Shown here: positions 1 through 11,029 of the stretch, piece by piece
How positions within the stretch are numbered: the stretch's first letter is position 1
Layout: each line of letters starts with the position of its first letter
Source of the DNA: Lagopus muta
Taxonomy: Eukaryota; Chordata; Aves; Galliformes; Phasianidae
Direction of reading: 5' to 3'
Length of the DNA stretch: 64,000 nt
Assembly: GCF_023343835.1 (NCBI RefSeq)
Contig: NC_064435.1
Coordinates: forward strand, 68,954,134-69,018,133
Program-made: the position numbers and the translations under genes
Notes under the pieces: model-generated
The model's input: only the letters and a program-made list of their open reading frames with translations
Database searches by the model: none
What the model was told of the DNA's origin: nothing

Positions 1-2849
1 AAAAACATAAGAATAAATCTAGAATACAAACCTATGCCTCTGTGGATTCAGCCATCCTTACATCCCAGCTTGAGTATCTTTGACATTAACATAACAGACA
101 ACAGCGAGCAACCAAATTTTGTACCTCTGTGCTGCTCTTTGGAAGGAAGCTTCTGAAAGAATCTCTGTTGAACAACAGAGAATTTTCTGGTAAACACTGT
201 TGTAAATATATAATTGAATTGCTTTCAGTGGCTGCTTCAAAAGCAATATATGCCTTCAACTTTGAGAATAAAATGTTATTGCAAAATAGTCTAATAAAAT
301 GTGTGGCTTCACTGTGATTCTTGTAGCTTTTGTGTGTTCTACTGGGATTATTTTTAAAGAGTGAAACTTCATTACATTTATTAGCTCTTCAGCAAAGTAA
401 CAACGGTAATTACAAAGTCCTTCTTAAGTTAGCATGTTATTCTGATTAAATGTGGTAAACCTGCTGAGAATATCTGCTTCCTCAGATTTTCTTTCTACTT
501 TGGCATTCTAATAGAGACCCAGGGTAAAATATCCACAGCTGTGCACGGTTAAATATTTCATGCTGAGTTATGGAGAACTTCCCAGTGCGTGCATTTTCTG
601 AGAATGGTTTGTGTAATGCTTTTGTTCTGTTTGCAAACATTACTATTAGGCTTGTTTTAAGTCTGCTTTGGAAATGAGCTTAAATCTTGACATTCTTTAT
701 GATTTTCCCTAGATAGAGAAGAAGAGCTAAAATAGTGCCTGGGGGCTAAAATTTGAAGGGGATAGATTACTACATGAGGTCCTCTTGAAAATATCTAAGT
801 TTTTGGCCATCTCAGGTATTTCATCCTAATATTTATTGGCTTAATCATATGTAATCCTACAATATGTATCCTATGTGTCTTATAGAAATTAAACCATTCA
901 CCTCATACAAAGATTTACAGGATTTCACTCTATTTTACTCAGCAGCAACAACTGATATCTGTCCAAGACCCATTTTTGAGTAGCTTTAAATATTTTTTGT
1001 GTATTAGCATATGTGAAATTTGTAGCACTGTGAGGTTACCCCAGGGCAATCCTGTATTGTGTTCTAGAAGATATTCTCTGGCTACAGAAATTCTGAAGCT
1101 ATTTAAACAACTATTATCAGATATGTTATGCACTGTTTAGGTAATTGCATTAATTTGAAACAGTGATTGCATTGGTACATTACATTTACACTATCCCTTT
1201 CACTGTTACAAAGCTATCCCACAGAACAACTGTTCCTGTATACACTAATTTACTAGGAGTGGTATTCACTGCCCCTATTAACTTAATTGATTTAACATAA
1301 TCCTGTGGCTGTCTCTGCTTTTACTGCCCTGCTAAAAGTTACCTTCTGCATGGTGTCTACAACCCAAACCCTCTGGTCATAGAGTTGGTGAGGCAAAGGC
1401 TGAAGGCACTGCCAGTATACAGCTGGGTTGAAATGTGGCACATAATATAAAGAATAATTTTGAGGATTAGATTTAAAGAATCTGTCTGAAATTCAGTAGT
1501 ACAATGAGTAACTTTTATTTAGAACAGAGGAACAAACAACAGTTAAATACTTTTATATGTTACAGGTATTCTCCCCAGTTATTTATTATATTGAACAATG
1601 GATATAAAGTAGCTAGGAGCAAATTAAGTTTGGAAATTAGAAGAAGGTTCATTTGAGATAATCTAATTACTTTTATAAAGAGGCATTAATTATGCAGTTC
1701 TTATGACAATGCTTACTAATCCAGTAGGCCCTTTCGTAGCAATGTTATTTCTGAAAGAAAGAAGCATTTCATAACATACAGAAAGAAGTTTTTCTGTATT
1801 CTGTATTTTCTGTAAATATTCCATAATATGCTTTATAAAATCTTCTGAATATTTCTCCTGTGTGTTTTGAGAAAAGTTCCTATCTTTCTGCCTACATCCT
1901 CCTTGGTCATCTCCTACACCCAGAACTCATTCAGGAACCCTCATTGAGGGAGGATGAGAAGTAAAGGAACCAGCTGAGCAGTCCAGAGAGATTCTCCATA
2001 GTCCTCCCCCACCTTCTGAATTCTGACAGCCACAATCAACTCCCAGTGGAATACACAAAAGAAAAGTGAGGCAAACTGAGAAATATAGAATGACTCAGTT
2101 CTTCAGCTGCTTTTTTTCAGAAAGAAATAGCCAGAGCTATTAGCTAGTGCTAATTTACAGCACTAGAGGTTATGATTAGGAAAGACTAAATATAAAAAAG
2201 AAAAAGTGAAGCTCCTAGTGCCTTACCTTGTTATACCATTAGGAACTCTATTCCTGCAAGCGAGGTTTTGCATAACAATCTCACGTCCTATCTGATCTTC
2301 ACTAAAGATAATCAGTTTATTACATATCCATATTAATCAAAATCTGCCATTTTCACACTTTCACACTTAAAATAATACCTATTTCTGAAATCAGAGAAGG
2401 TGTTATAGATGTTATAATGAATTCCATCATGGATTTCCTCTCTGAATAATCATTTTGCTTGCTGTGACAAGTTGCTGTGACATTATACATGACATTTGGA
2501 TCCCAGCAAAGTAAGACATGTATCTGAAAATTTGGAGTTACAATACCCAAATAATATGAATTTCTGTATCTGATTAAGCAACTGCAAGAAAACCCATAAC
2601 TTTCAGCAGCTACAGTTCTGGTGCTACTTTCTAAGGCTTATTAACAGTCTATATACATTGAGTGAATTGTATACATCTTTTGATTTAAAAGTTCAAAAAT
2701 AACCAGGAAAAGACAGATTTTGTGGAATGAAAAATGAATCAGTTTGTCGCTAAATTAGGAAGACGTTGTAATTTGCTAAATTAGGGAAAGAGAAGATACA
2801 ATAAATGTCTCAGAATCTTTTAAATCTATTAATAAGCGTTGCAGTTTTC

Positions 2850-2880
<31 letters not shown>

Positions 2881-3814
2881 AGAATTTATGTCATTTGCCT
2901 CTTTTTCTTTTTTTCCTATGTTAGCAATAACTGTAACAGAGGAAGGTAAATTTTCCATGGAGCATGTCCACCTTTTTCACTATCCTTCTTACTTGCATTT
3001 ATTAATGAGTATATTCAATAAATAACCACGTGGAGATTTTATATATTGTTTATCATCAGTAAATGCCACTGTACTTTCTACATCCAACAGCATTATTATG
3101 CCTTAAATAACAGACCCGAGATGATTTGAATAAATTAAAACGAAAAGTTATTGCATCTTTGGTGTAGGAAGCTAATACGCTAGTTGGTATGTGTGCTATA
3201 GCAATATACAACATATATTTGATCATTAAAGAATAATGATGAGTAGACTGGACATTGGCAAAGAGAAAGTCAAAAAAGTTCTTCTAAGGTCTCTTTTCCT
3301 GCTATGTACAGTCACATGAAAATTTTCACTCAAATCAAAGTTTTGAAACAAACAGAACATGGTTCATCCTGTATTAACTGCAGGGGAAAATACAAATGTT
3401 TTAACCAGAAATGCTTGCTCTTAATCAGAAAAAATGTAATTTTGCTTTTGATCAGTCCATGGCTGCTACCGACATGCAAATGCATGAAGTGAGTGACTGT
3501 TTCTAAAAAGAAATTATTTTTCTACCATGCCTTTATATCTTATATGTTAGAGACAAAAAGACAGCTTATGCTTGTTCAGGGCTGCTGTCCTGTTTCTCAA
3601 AAGGAACTGAGATTATCCTGATTTATCAGGGCTGGATCGAGAAAATTAATTTTGATACTGCTGAATTAAAATAATATATTAATACCAAGGCAAATATTGA
3701 CAAAGATTATAATTAATTGTTTAATAGATTTATATTAGATCCTCTGTAACACATTAGAAGGTAAAGCAGTAGTTGTCTTCTAGAACCAGTTACATAAAAA
3801 TATCAACAATTCAT
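1..3814. other. AT-rich intergenic stretch
   Basis: No coding exon, RNA gene or recognisable repeat is visible on either strand. ORFs are short (up to about 65 codons), contain no recognisable motif and look like chance reading frames. The only simple repeat of note is an uninterrupted A run at 2858-2881. This may be unique intergenic or intronic sequence. Confidence 0.6.
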
Positions 3815-3904
3815 GGAACTGGAGCATTAACTATTTATCTCCCAGTGCACTACATGATGTTATGATGTGGAATACTCATAACAAAAATCATAAAATCACG
3901 ACAG
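3815..3904 (-). repeat. Terminal fragment related to the 1104-bp inverted-terminus element
   Basis: On the minus strand the segment begins TGTCGTGATTTTATG and continues through a block matching ATTCCACATCA-AACATCATGTAGTG, then a degenerate version of the GCATTAA hairpin. This matches, with divergence, the termini of the element at 10878-11981. The sequence on either side was not recognised, so the outer limits of the insertion and a target duplication could not be found. It could be the end of a solo LTR of the same family. Strand is given with TG as the 5' end. Confidence 0.6.
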
Positions 3905-5189
3905 AGGTTTGTTCATGCAGGAGATGTGGCCAGAGAAGGGTGGGAGACAAGTCTGTGGCAAAGATGAAGCACTGTCAAGGTCTGAAGGCCCAAGACCTTC
4001 TGAGTACATGGGAAAGATGTATGAACTGGGAGATCCTGGATGAAGCTAATTAAGGTAATTAAGGCCTACTAGTGCATAAAGGGCTCTGACAACATCAATA
4101 TTTGTTTCCTATAGCTCCTGCACTCTGTCTTGCTTATGAATTTACTGATATTATGACAGCTTGCACCATCTGAGGAATTACCTCTGTATGCAGAAGACAT
4201 GGTCCATGAATAGTTATGGGTGACTATTATAGCAACACCTTGCATAAATAATTCCAAGACACTTGCTTACCTGAGAAAAAAAAATGGAGTTTAATATTCT
4301 TTCTTCTCCACTGCTGTTTTAATTAGAAGTGCTTGCAAAATCATTTAAAACCTCCCTTTATGAGGAGCTGTTCTTCAAAAGCAATTAAGAGAGTTTCTGA
4401 AGCAATGGTATAACTATTTTCAGGGCTGTTTATACTTTTTAGACTAACATCTCTATGTACTAGTTTTACTGAAATAATGGGTTTATTGCATTGATGTAAT
4501 TGTGATTTATGTGAATCAGGTGTGCCATAACTGTTGACCTTTTTTACAGCTACCAAAACTGGTAAGCCTGATGTCCCTTAAGAAAAATAGTTTGAGCTAT
4601 ATTTTTTTGAAGTGGCTAAAACATATTAATACCTCATTAACCTTCACTTCTCCATGCACTCGTTAAATAAAAAAGCCTGTTACCAAGATTATTCAAGGTT
4701 TAGTGATAACTACAAGAACATAAATGAGTATAAGAATGCACAAATGAGTTCCAAGTGAGTTAAACAAGAATTCTTTCTAGTTCATTGAGAACTATTCACT
4801 ATTTCATTGAGAAATAGTGTACATCCCACAGGCAGATTATTTATGGTCTTCCATTGGAGGGTGCCTATCCTACTGCAGTAACAGTAACCACACATGTGAC
4901 AAGCTTAATAACGTACCTGTCTCTAGGTTGTTAACTGTTATTTTTATTATTTTCATACCTTATTGAAAGATAATTTACATAGGTATACAAGTAGGTGAAT
5001 AAAGCTTAAATATACTGTGCATCAAGAGGATTTTCATCCCATACATTCTTTTTACCCTATATTTGCTGCATTTACCAAAAGAAAACAGCTGAAAGCTCAG
5101 AATGTACTTTGAAAAATGGATATTCAGCAGCACTATCATTTTTCTTACAGTTTTGCAGGGATCACTTCCTACGATTTCCTTAATAGAAG
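3905..5189. other. Intergenic stretch
   Basis: No gene is seen. The first 200 bases next to the repeat terminus are richer in G+C than the surroundings (about 3905-4090) and may belong to the same insertion, but they match nothing I can name. The rest is AT-rich with only short chance ORFs. Confidence 0.5.
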
Positions 5190-5312
5190 TCATAGAAATA
5201 ACATCTGGAAGTGACCTTGTCTAGGTTACCTAATTCTAGCCCCAGGCATTGCGTTGGGAAACCATCCTTGACAGATTGGTCTGTCCCAAACACTGAAGAA
5301 TACTTTCCTTGT
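5190..5312 (-). repeat. Old CR1/L3-like LINE 3' fragment
   Basis: Read on the plus strand, the order CATAGAA, ATCTGGAAGTGACCTTG, CTAG, AGCCCCAGGCATTGCG, CCATCCTTGACAGATTGGTCTGTCC follows the reverse complement of the CR1/L3 3' region: the 'measure-of-identity' block, then the conserved CCATCCCTGACAGATG-like block. The match is colinear but diverged, so the insertion is old. Limits are approximate. Confidence 0.6.
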
Positions 5313-7484
5313 GCTTTTTGGTTTTTGTTCCCTACCCTGTGAGCAACTCAAGATGGTGAGGAAAGAAGCAGGAAGGTTCAACACACAGTTGCCTGAAATG
5401 TTTATCTTTTTCAGCTATGGTAGCTAGCATCTTAAAAGGTGGTAGAACTCTGTGATGATCACGTTTTCAGTCTCTTTCTTTCCTTCATCTTGGATATTAC
5501 AGTTTGGTTCACACACACCTTTGTGGAGAAGGGGGGGGTCACTAGGTCACTGGGCAGGTGGAGGAGCCTCCAGGGTGGAACAGTGTGTGCGTGTGTGTGG
5601 CGCTGCTGGGAGGAACAGGAGGTGATGCACAGAGCAGGAAGCCACCGAAGTCTGCAAAAATTTGGAGGATCTGAGAGGGGCAGGCAGCCCATGTGCCATC
5701 AAAGACAGAAATAAAAAATTTTCTTAGAAATCTTCACAATTAAGTATGTGGTAGATTGTTAATTGAGCACTGAGGGAGAATTTTTGACAGCTCATTTCTG
5801 CAGGAAGATCCTGATGTGCCTAGACTATTTTTTGGTGCTAGAATATGGCTACAAAATCTGGCTGTCCCAGAGATTCATGTTCTCATTACTGAAGCGATCA
5901 CTCTGTGCATAGAGAAAATAGTAGTTCTTACCACTATTGATTCTTTGTCTACTCAGTGCTGCTGCACAGCTTTTTTTTCCCCTCTCTTCACTCTGATCTC
6001 CCTGAGGCACATACAGACATTGCTCATGGCACAGCTGTGGCATTGATGGGTCCCGTGAGGAACAACCGGAGCTGCTCTGGTCTGAAATGGAGCAGTGCTG
6101 GGTTCTGCTTGCAGAGGCCACCCCTGCAGCACCTTGCTATCAAACCCTTGATGTATAAACTGTACACACTACCACAAATGCAGGTATGCAAGGAAGTGCT
6201 GATAAGGCAATACCGTTAGGAAAGTTCTCACACTTTTGTCAGAAAATCAGCCTGATCAAGCTAGAACAGGGAACAAATAAGGGAATTTAGAGGCTAGAAT
6301 ATTTCACAAATGAAGCATTTGAATGAGTATATGAGGGAATACCATAATCTCTGTTTTTTGTAGTGGGACAAGGAAGAATATGGCTTCCAGTATTACCTGA
6401 GTTTGACTGTATGGACTGCAGAGGTCCCAGGTTTTAAGAATATTTTAGCTTAGTAGGAAAAAGGGATAACACTAGCATGGAATAAAAATATTATGACCCT
6501 ATTCTACACAGTAGTAAATGATTTTACCCATCCCATATATTCCTGTAATTTCTCTCTCATCTGCTAGCAAACCTTTTGCTTTTACAACAAAAAAGCAAAG
6601 ATTATACTGAAAGGAAAAGAAATTGTTCACAATTATGTTCTGTTTAATGTTTCATATGACTCAGCAATAAACACTGTGTCTCCAAAAACAAGATGTTTTC
6701 TTTTACAAGAATCAACATTTGACTAATGCTAGATTCAAGTTTCTGAGATGATGTCTCTTTGATAAGGTCATATCACTGGTTGCTTAATATTCTGTTCAAC
6801 ATTTGAGCGGTTTAACTCAATGCTAGGAGTACCAATGTGGGAAACAAGCTGATCACAGATAAGCAAATACCTTGACAAATTTGCTAGATGCTGGCAGATT
6901 GGAGACACTTAAGTATGACAAATTTATGACATTTTGAGCATTAACTGGGAAGCCATCTGTATCACTGCAAGAAAAGGTGACTTATGTTGGAAATCAACAC
7001 CATGTCAACCAAGTTACAAGACAAATTACACTGTTAGAAAACAAATTGCATGTATGATTGAGACAGGAATTGGATGTTTTGGTCTGTTGTCTCAATTTCT
7101 TATCAACTGCCTGACAGTCTTCATTTGTGATCAGAATTTCTAGTTTGAAGTCAAACACACTCAGAATTGAGAATTAGCTGGCCATGCCAAAAGTCATATT
7201 CTGCCTCTCTTTAAGAAGGATGGCCAGTAAGAAGCAACCAGCTGCCTCCTTAGACAAGTAACTTTATAATGGGGTTAATTCAGTATGAAGTTGTCTTATA
7301 CATTTGTATACATTCTTATTTCATATCTCAGTGGGGCAGTAAGTTGCTTTCTTACATGTTTGTTTAGTGCCTGTTATCTTTTGGATGTGATTATGCAATG
7401 CAAATATATGAATATTTGGCAAGTTGGTCATGCACTCAGATGAAGATGAGGAAAAAAAAAAAAAAATTGTCAGGAGAACAGTTA
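5313..7484. other. Intergenic stretch with a GC-richer patch
   Basis: Mostly AT-rich. About 5525-5700 is richer in G+C, carries a G8 run and a short GT-rich tract, and is open in two opposite frames (91 and 77 codons). Neither frame has a recognisable domain. About 6045-6130 is a second small GC-richer patch. I see no supported gene. Confidence 0.5.
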
Positions 7485-7642
7485 GACACTGAAAACGCTG
7501 CCCAAAGAAGCCATGGAATCCTCATGCTTGTAGATCTTCAAACTACTGAGCAAGACACTGAGCAACCAGAAACATCTTTAAAGTAAGTTCTTGGAATGAG
7601 CAATTTGGTTGGAGACCTCCAGAGGAACCATCCTGCCTAACT
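7485..7642 (+). repeat. Old CR1/L3-like LINE 3' fragment
   Basis: Colinear, diverged match to the end of a CR1/L3-type LINE. It has a block resembling GCCCAAGGAGG-TGTGGAATCTCC (here GCCCAAAGAAGCCATGGAATC), then GAGATCTTCAAA-like sequence, ACTGAGCAACC, and finally GGTTGGAGACCTCCAGAGG followed by a CCTGCCTAA-type end. It is the 3' untranslated and terminal coding region only. The age is inferred from the number of differences. Confidence 0.6.
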
Positions 7643-8068
7643 CCTGCCTAAATTTACTAATTTCAGTTAAAAACAACTGGCAACTGAATGCATGTTACTT
7701 TCAGTTGTGTAACATTGTCTCCTACTTCTGAAATTTTCAAATAAATTATGGCAAGTCTAGTCCGTATGTTTGAGAACATCTACGTAAATAGGGATTTCTG
7801 AGGACTAAAGAAACTCTACAGCCACTACAAAGCCAGGTTCCACTGTAACAAATCATTAGCAATTTTGGTGAGACACATTTTTCTATTCAAATCTTAAAGT
7901 TTAACATCTGAGATAGAAACTGAATTATCCATCAGATTTCAGAACAATTTAAAACTTGTAACCATTTGGAATTACACACAGTTTCACTTCTGACAATATA
8001 ACTACCCAGCATTTCCAGATCTAGTCAGTCTTATTGATGCTGTAAGGATCATTTGTATGAATAGAAAG

Positions 8069-8446
8069 TGTAGTGGAAATGCTAAGTCAGGGCTTGAACC
8101 AATGATTGAGCACCTGGCCAGAAGGCAGGACAATCCAAGGGAGCTCAGATGCATGCAATGTGCCTGAGTGACCAGAAGGGGTGGAACTGGGATCCACCCC
8201 CTCCCAGATATCATTTAAGGGTTTGTAGTGGAGTTGAGGATATCTTTCTGGAAATCCCTACCAACCTGAGTCCTTCCAAAGGTAAGCAGCTGTTTTTCCT
8301 TTGTTTCTGTATCTGCAGCTACTGCACTTGGGATTATTCTCACTTGCTGCAGCCTGGGTCTCTGCTAACCTGCTGTTATTGTTGTATTATCCATTGCATT
8401 ATGGCAAGGCATTACTGTGACAAAATAAACTATATTACTGCATACA
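8069..8446 (+). repeat. Old solo LTR related to the ERV LTRs of this window
   Basis: The segment begins TGTAGTGG and ends GCATACA. It shares the U3 layout of the younger LTRs: a 'GTCAGGGCTTGAACC..TGATTGA' start, CCAGAAGGGGTGGA, a GGATCCACCCCC arm, and the TATA-like CATTTAAGG at about 8210-8219. A splice-donor-like AAAGGTAAGC follows at 8278-8287, and AATAAA lies 17 bases before the proposed end (8424-8429). A copy of the same subfamily lies on the minus strand at about 25855-26195. Flanking bases GAAAG and GGAAA do not form a convincing target duplication, which fits an old insertion or a slightly wrong boundary. The 106-codon ORF inside it is a shadow of the LTR. Confidence 0.65.
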
Positions 8447-8916
8447 GGAAACACTTTTTAATTACTTAATAATTACTTCTTAAATTATTAAGAAAAGACT
8501 ATGGAAACTTGCTCATGTAACAGGTGTGGACACTTCAGTGAGGTAACTATCTATCTCTTCTGATTATAGCAGTACATTTTAAATCACAAGTATTGGACAC
8601 AAAATTTTTCGGCACGTAGCTTGCTCCTGATTTTTTTGTGATCCTTGAAAAGATTAGAGGTCTATAGGAGGTTTCTAAGTAATCTGCACTGTTAATGCTT
8701 TCTGTAAGATAAAGTTTCTGCACTGCCCCTACCAAGCACAAAACAAAAGGTAAATGTCAACAAGAGTTTGTCGCTGATCCCTGATGTCAGTGCAAACTCA
8801 AGCACTGTATGATAGCCCTACTTGACAACAGCAGATGAAAATATTCTCAGGAAATAAAAACTATAACAAATACTCAGTCACTTCTCCTCCTAGAAATGAA
8901 AGATGATGAATGTCCC

Positions 8917-9222
8917 TGTATGGGGACTGCTGAATCAAGGCCTGAACCTCTGATTAATCACCTGGGGTGAGCAATGAGTCAGCCACAGAAGCACAAGTGA
9001 AGGCAATTCACCTGTGCTGCCAGAAGGGGTGGAGCCAGGCTCCACCTCTTCTAGACCCATTTAAGAGCTGGCTACCAGTGGGGAAGGATCACTTCTGGAG
9101 ATCCACTCCACCGGAGTTTACCACGTGAGCCCAGGATAGGGTGAGTGTCCTTCTTTTCTGCTCTAGTATAATAACTACATAAGCCAAGCTCTTGGGTATA
9201 CTGTATCATCGTTGATTGTACG
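8917..9222 (+). repeat. 5' LTR of the ERV-L-like provirus
   Basis: The LTR begins TGTATGGGGACTGC and ends GATTGTACG; the expected terminal A is G here. It matches the 3' LTR at 14558-14871 along its whole length, with roughly 15 substitutions by eye and a few indels, including loss of about 9 bases near its 3' end. That is around 5% divergence. U3 carries TGAGTCA (an AP-1-type site), a CAAGTGAAGGCAATTCACCTG inverted repeat, a GGGGTGGAGCC/GGCTCCACC hairpin and CATTTAAGAGC as TATA-like box. A splice-donor-like AGGGTGAGT follows with GT at 9141. The 5-bp flank GTCCC (8912-8916) nearly matches GTCTC after the 3' LTR. Confidence 0.88.
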
Positions 9223-9881
9223 TTGGTGAGCCAGGCAGGCCAAATATACTTTATATCATAGCCTTTCTATGGAATTTGTATAAATGGGTTAGGGGGGAGA
9301 ACATCACCCCCTTAAGTAAAATGATCCCCTGGCAGATCTCAGGGTTTCTGGGATTTCTTTATTACCAATTAGTAACTATAGTTGAGAAATGGGGTCCCCT
9401 GCATACTATGGGGAATATTTCCCCATTCCGCATGATGGAATGCTTTCAAGGCTTAGACAGAGACATCCTAACTACAAAAGAAAAGCAGTTAGCTGCATCC
9501 CCAGTTGCATGGCTACTGTTAAATGCCTTAAATCAAGCTGAGATAAGATCGGACACCTTGGAAAGTGAAAATCAGCTATTAAAAGATCTTATTGAAAAAT
9601 TGGTACAGGGACTTAATGTATTAACAGGGGAAAGACCAAGTTTACATTCCCTAGGTCAGGTCTGCAGTATTTCAATAGATAATAACCACACCTCTGAAGT
9701 AACAGACCTGGTTGAACAGGAAAACAAAAACTCTAAGTCAGATCTAGAGGTTCCACTTATGGCAGATTCCTTGGAACTCCGTCCTATTATAACTCAAAAG
9801 ACAAAGAAAGTACAAGATAGACTGGCAGGGGTGCCCCTGACCAATGGCCCCTGCCCAAACACATTTACATGTAACAGCTAG
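9216..9881 (+). pseudogene. gag-like ORF of the ERV-L-like provirus
   Basis: An uninterrupted 221-codon frame runs from the LTR/primer-site junction. The first ATG is at 9321 (residue 36) and is the more plausible start, because the frame upstream crosses the primer site. By position it should be Gag, the capsid precursor. The visible structure is a hydrophobic/aromatic N-terminal part, an acidic heptad-like stretch near residues 115-140 (ESENQLLKDLIEKLVQGL, a possible coiled coil) and a polar C-terminal part. I see no zinc-knuckle CCHC and no major-homology-region motif, so the capsid call is by location. The frame ends only a few bases before RT-like sequence, leaving no room for a normal protease. 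Being open over 221 codons in an otherwise decayed provirus is unusual. Confidence 0.6.
9224..9241 (+). other. Primer binding site candidate
   Basis: TGGTGAGCCAGGCAGGCC starts two bases after the 5' LTR, where a retroviral primer site belongs, and opens with TGG, the complement of tRNA CCA. The first six bases resemble the tRNA-Trp site used by avian retroviruses, but the remainder matches poorly, so I do not name the tRNA. Confidence 0.5.
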
Positions 9882-10002
9882 GCCATATATACCAACAGAA
9901 CTAAGGATAGACTCCTGGGTGAGCAGGATGAAATAGCTAAAATGGTGCAGGAATTAGAAAAAGTGGGTATTATAAGACCTGCACACAGCCCATGTAACTC
10001 CC
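9882..10002 (+). pseudogene. pol: N-terminal fragment of reverse transcriptase
   Basis: Reading resumes a few bases after the gag-like stop with RT-like sequence (RPYIPTELRID), then a frameshift near 9915-9920. It continues in another frame with a charged stretch ending KVGIIRPAHSPCNS, the finger-domain region before catalytic motif A. It is cut at 10002 by a solo LTR insertion and resumes at 10375. No separate protease is visible before it. This fragment is non-functional. Confidence 0.7.
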
Positions 10003-10369
10003 TGTATGGGAACTGCTGAGTCACGGCCTGAACCTCTGATTGATCACCTGAGGTGAGCCATGAGTCAGCCAGAGGAGCACAGGTGAAGGCAATTCACCTG
10101 TGCTGCCGGAAGGGGTGGAGCCTGGCTCCACCCCTCCTGGACCTATTTAAGAGCTGGCTACCAGAGGGGAAGGATCTCTTCTGGAGATCCTCCTCTTTGA
10201 TATCTTCTAGTGAGCTCAACCCCAGGGTAAGCTCTTCTACTTATTCTCTTTTGTGATCCTTGTTTGCTTTGCCTCACTCTTTTGATTATATTGCAATTAT
10301 AACATCTTGGTTATACAGCTTTGCCTTACTCTTTTGATTATATTGCAATTATAACATCTTGGTTATACA
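10003..10369 (+). mobile_element. Solo LTR nested in the ERV-L-like RT gene
   Basis: Begins TGTATGGGAACTGC and ends GGTTATACA. It is flanked by a perfect 5-bp target duplication, CTCCC at 9998-10002 and 10370-10374. U3 features: TGCTGAGTCA (10014-10023), palindrome TCACCTGAGGTGA (10044-10056), TGAGTCAGCC (10061-10070), perfect 11-bp-arm inverted repeats at 10077-10087/10093-10103 and 10112-10122/10124-10134, and TATTTAAG (10144-10151). A donor-like AGGGTAAGC has its GT at 10227. A 52-bp tandem duplication (10266-10317 and 10318-10369, one mismatch) forms its 3' end. Three other solo LTRs of this subfamily are at 30.5-32.6 kb. ORF-like frames inside are shadows. Confidence 0.92.
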
Positions 10370-10374
10370 CTCCC

Positions 10375-10872
10375 CCATATGGCCAGTGTGATAGTTGGAT
10401 GGCACATGGAGAATAACAGTGCATGACAGAGAATTAAATAAGGTCATGCCGCCTATTCATGTGGCTGTACCCAATATTGTCTCCCTAATGGACACATTGA
10501 GTAGAGAGATAAAAACCTATCGTTGTGTCTTAGATTTAGCAAATGCATTCTTCAGTATCCCAATTCCTGAAGAATCGCAAGATCAGTTTGCGTTTACGTG
10601 GGGAGGCACGCAGTGGACCTTTCAGGTCCTGCCACAGGGGTATGTGCATTCACCAACGTATTGTCATAATCTAGCGGTGTGTGACTTGGCTGATTGGAAA
10701 AAACCTGATGTTGTTAACTTATATCATTATATTGATCATCTCCTGCTGACATCTGACTCACTGGAGGCGGTAGGACAAGTGGCAGATTCATTAACTGTCT
10801 ATTTGCAACAGAGAGGATGGGCTATAAATCCTCAAAAGGTGAAAGGTCTGGGCCTGCCTGTAAAATTCCTGG
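10375..10872 (+). pseudogene. pol: reverse transcriptase palm region
   Basis: Continues the RT after the nested LTR. In order it shows DGTWRITVHDRELNK, LDLANAFFSIPIP (motif A, catalytic Asp), FAFTWGG, QVLPQGYVHSPTYCHN (motif B), then YIDH at 10728-10739 where YxDD is expected, and finally VKFLGV. The second catalytic aspartate is therefore replaced by histidine, which should abolish polymerase activity. The frame is open for 197 codons because it runs on into the inserted element at 10878. Motif order and spacing fit ERV-L/foamy-like Pol. Before the nested LTR the reading frame matches up to the serine-proline of the finger region. Confidence 0.85.
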
Positions 10873-11029
10873 GGGTGTGTCATGGTTCTATGTTTTTTGT
10901 TTTTTGGGGGGTTTCAGTATTCCACATCAAAACATCATGTAGTGTACGGGGCATTAAAGTATTAATGCCCCAATTCCAGATCCCGTGACTTCTGTAATGT
11001 ACAGGGATAGGTACCTGGAATCAGCCAAA

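Noticed and set aside
5439-5714. Overlapping 91- and 77-codon ORFs on opposite strands
   Set aside because: Both open because of a GC-rich patch; no domain, start context or splice support.
8149-8469. 106-codon plus-strand ORF, and its counterpart on minus at 25843-26124
   Set aside because: Both lie inside two copies of the same old LTR; the similar peptides reflect shared U3 DNA, not a gene.
10053-10256. 67-codon ORF repeated as a 77-codon minus-strand ORF at 32288-32521
   Set aside because: Both are U3 of solo LTRs read through; repeated because the LTR is repeated.
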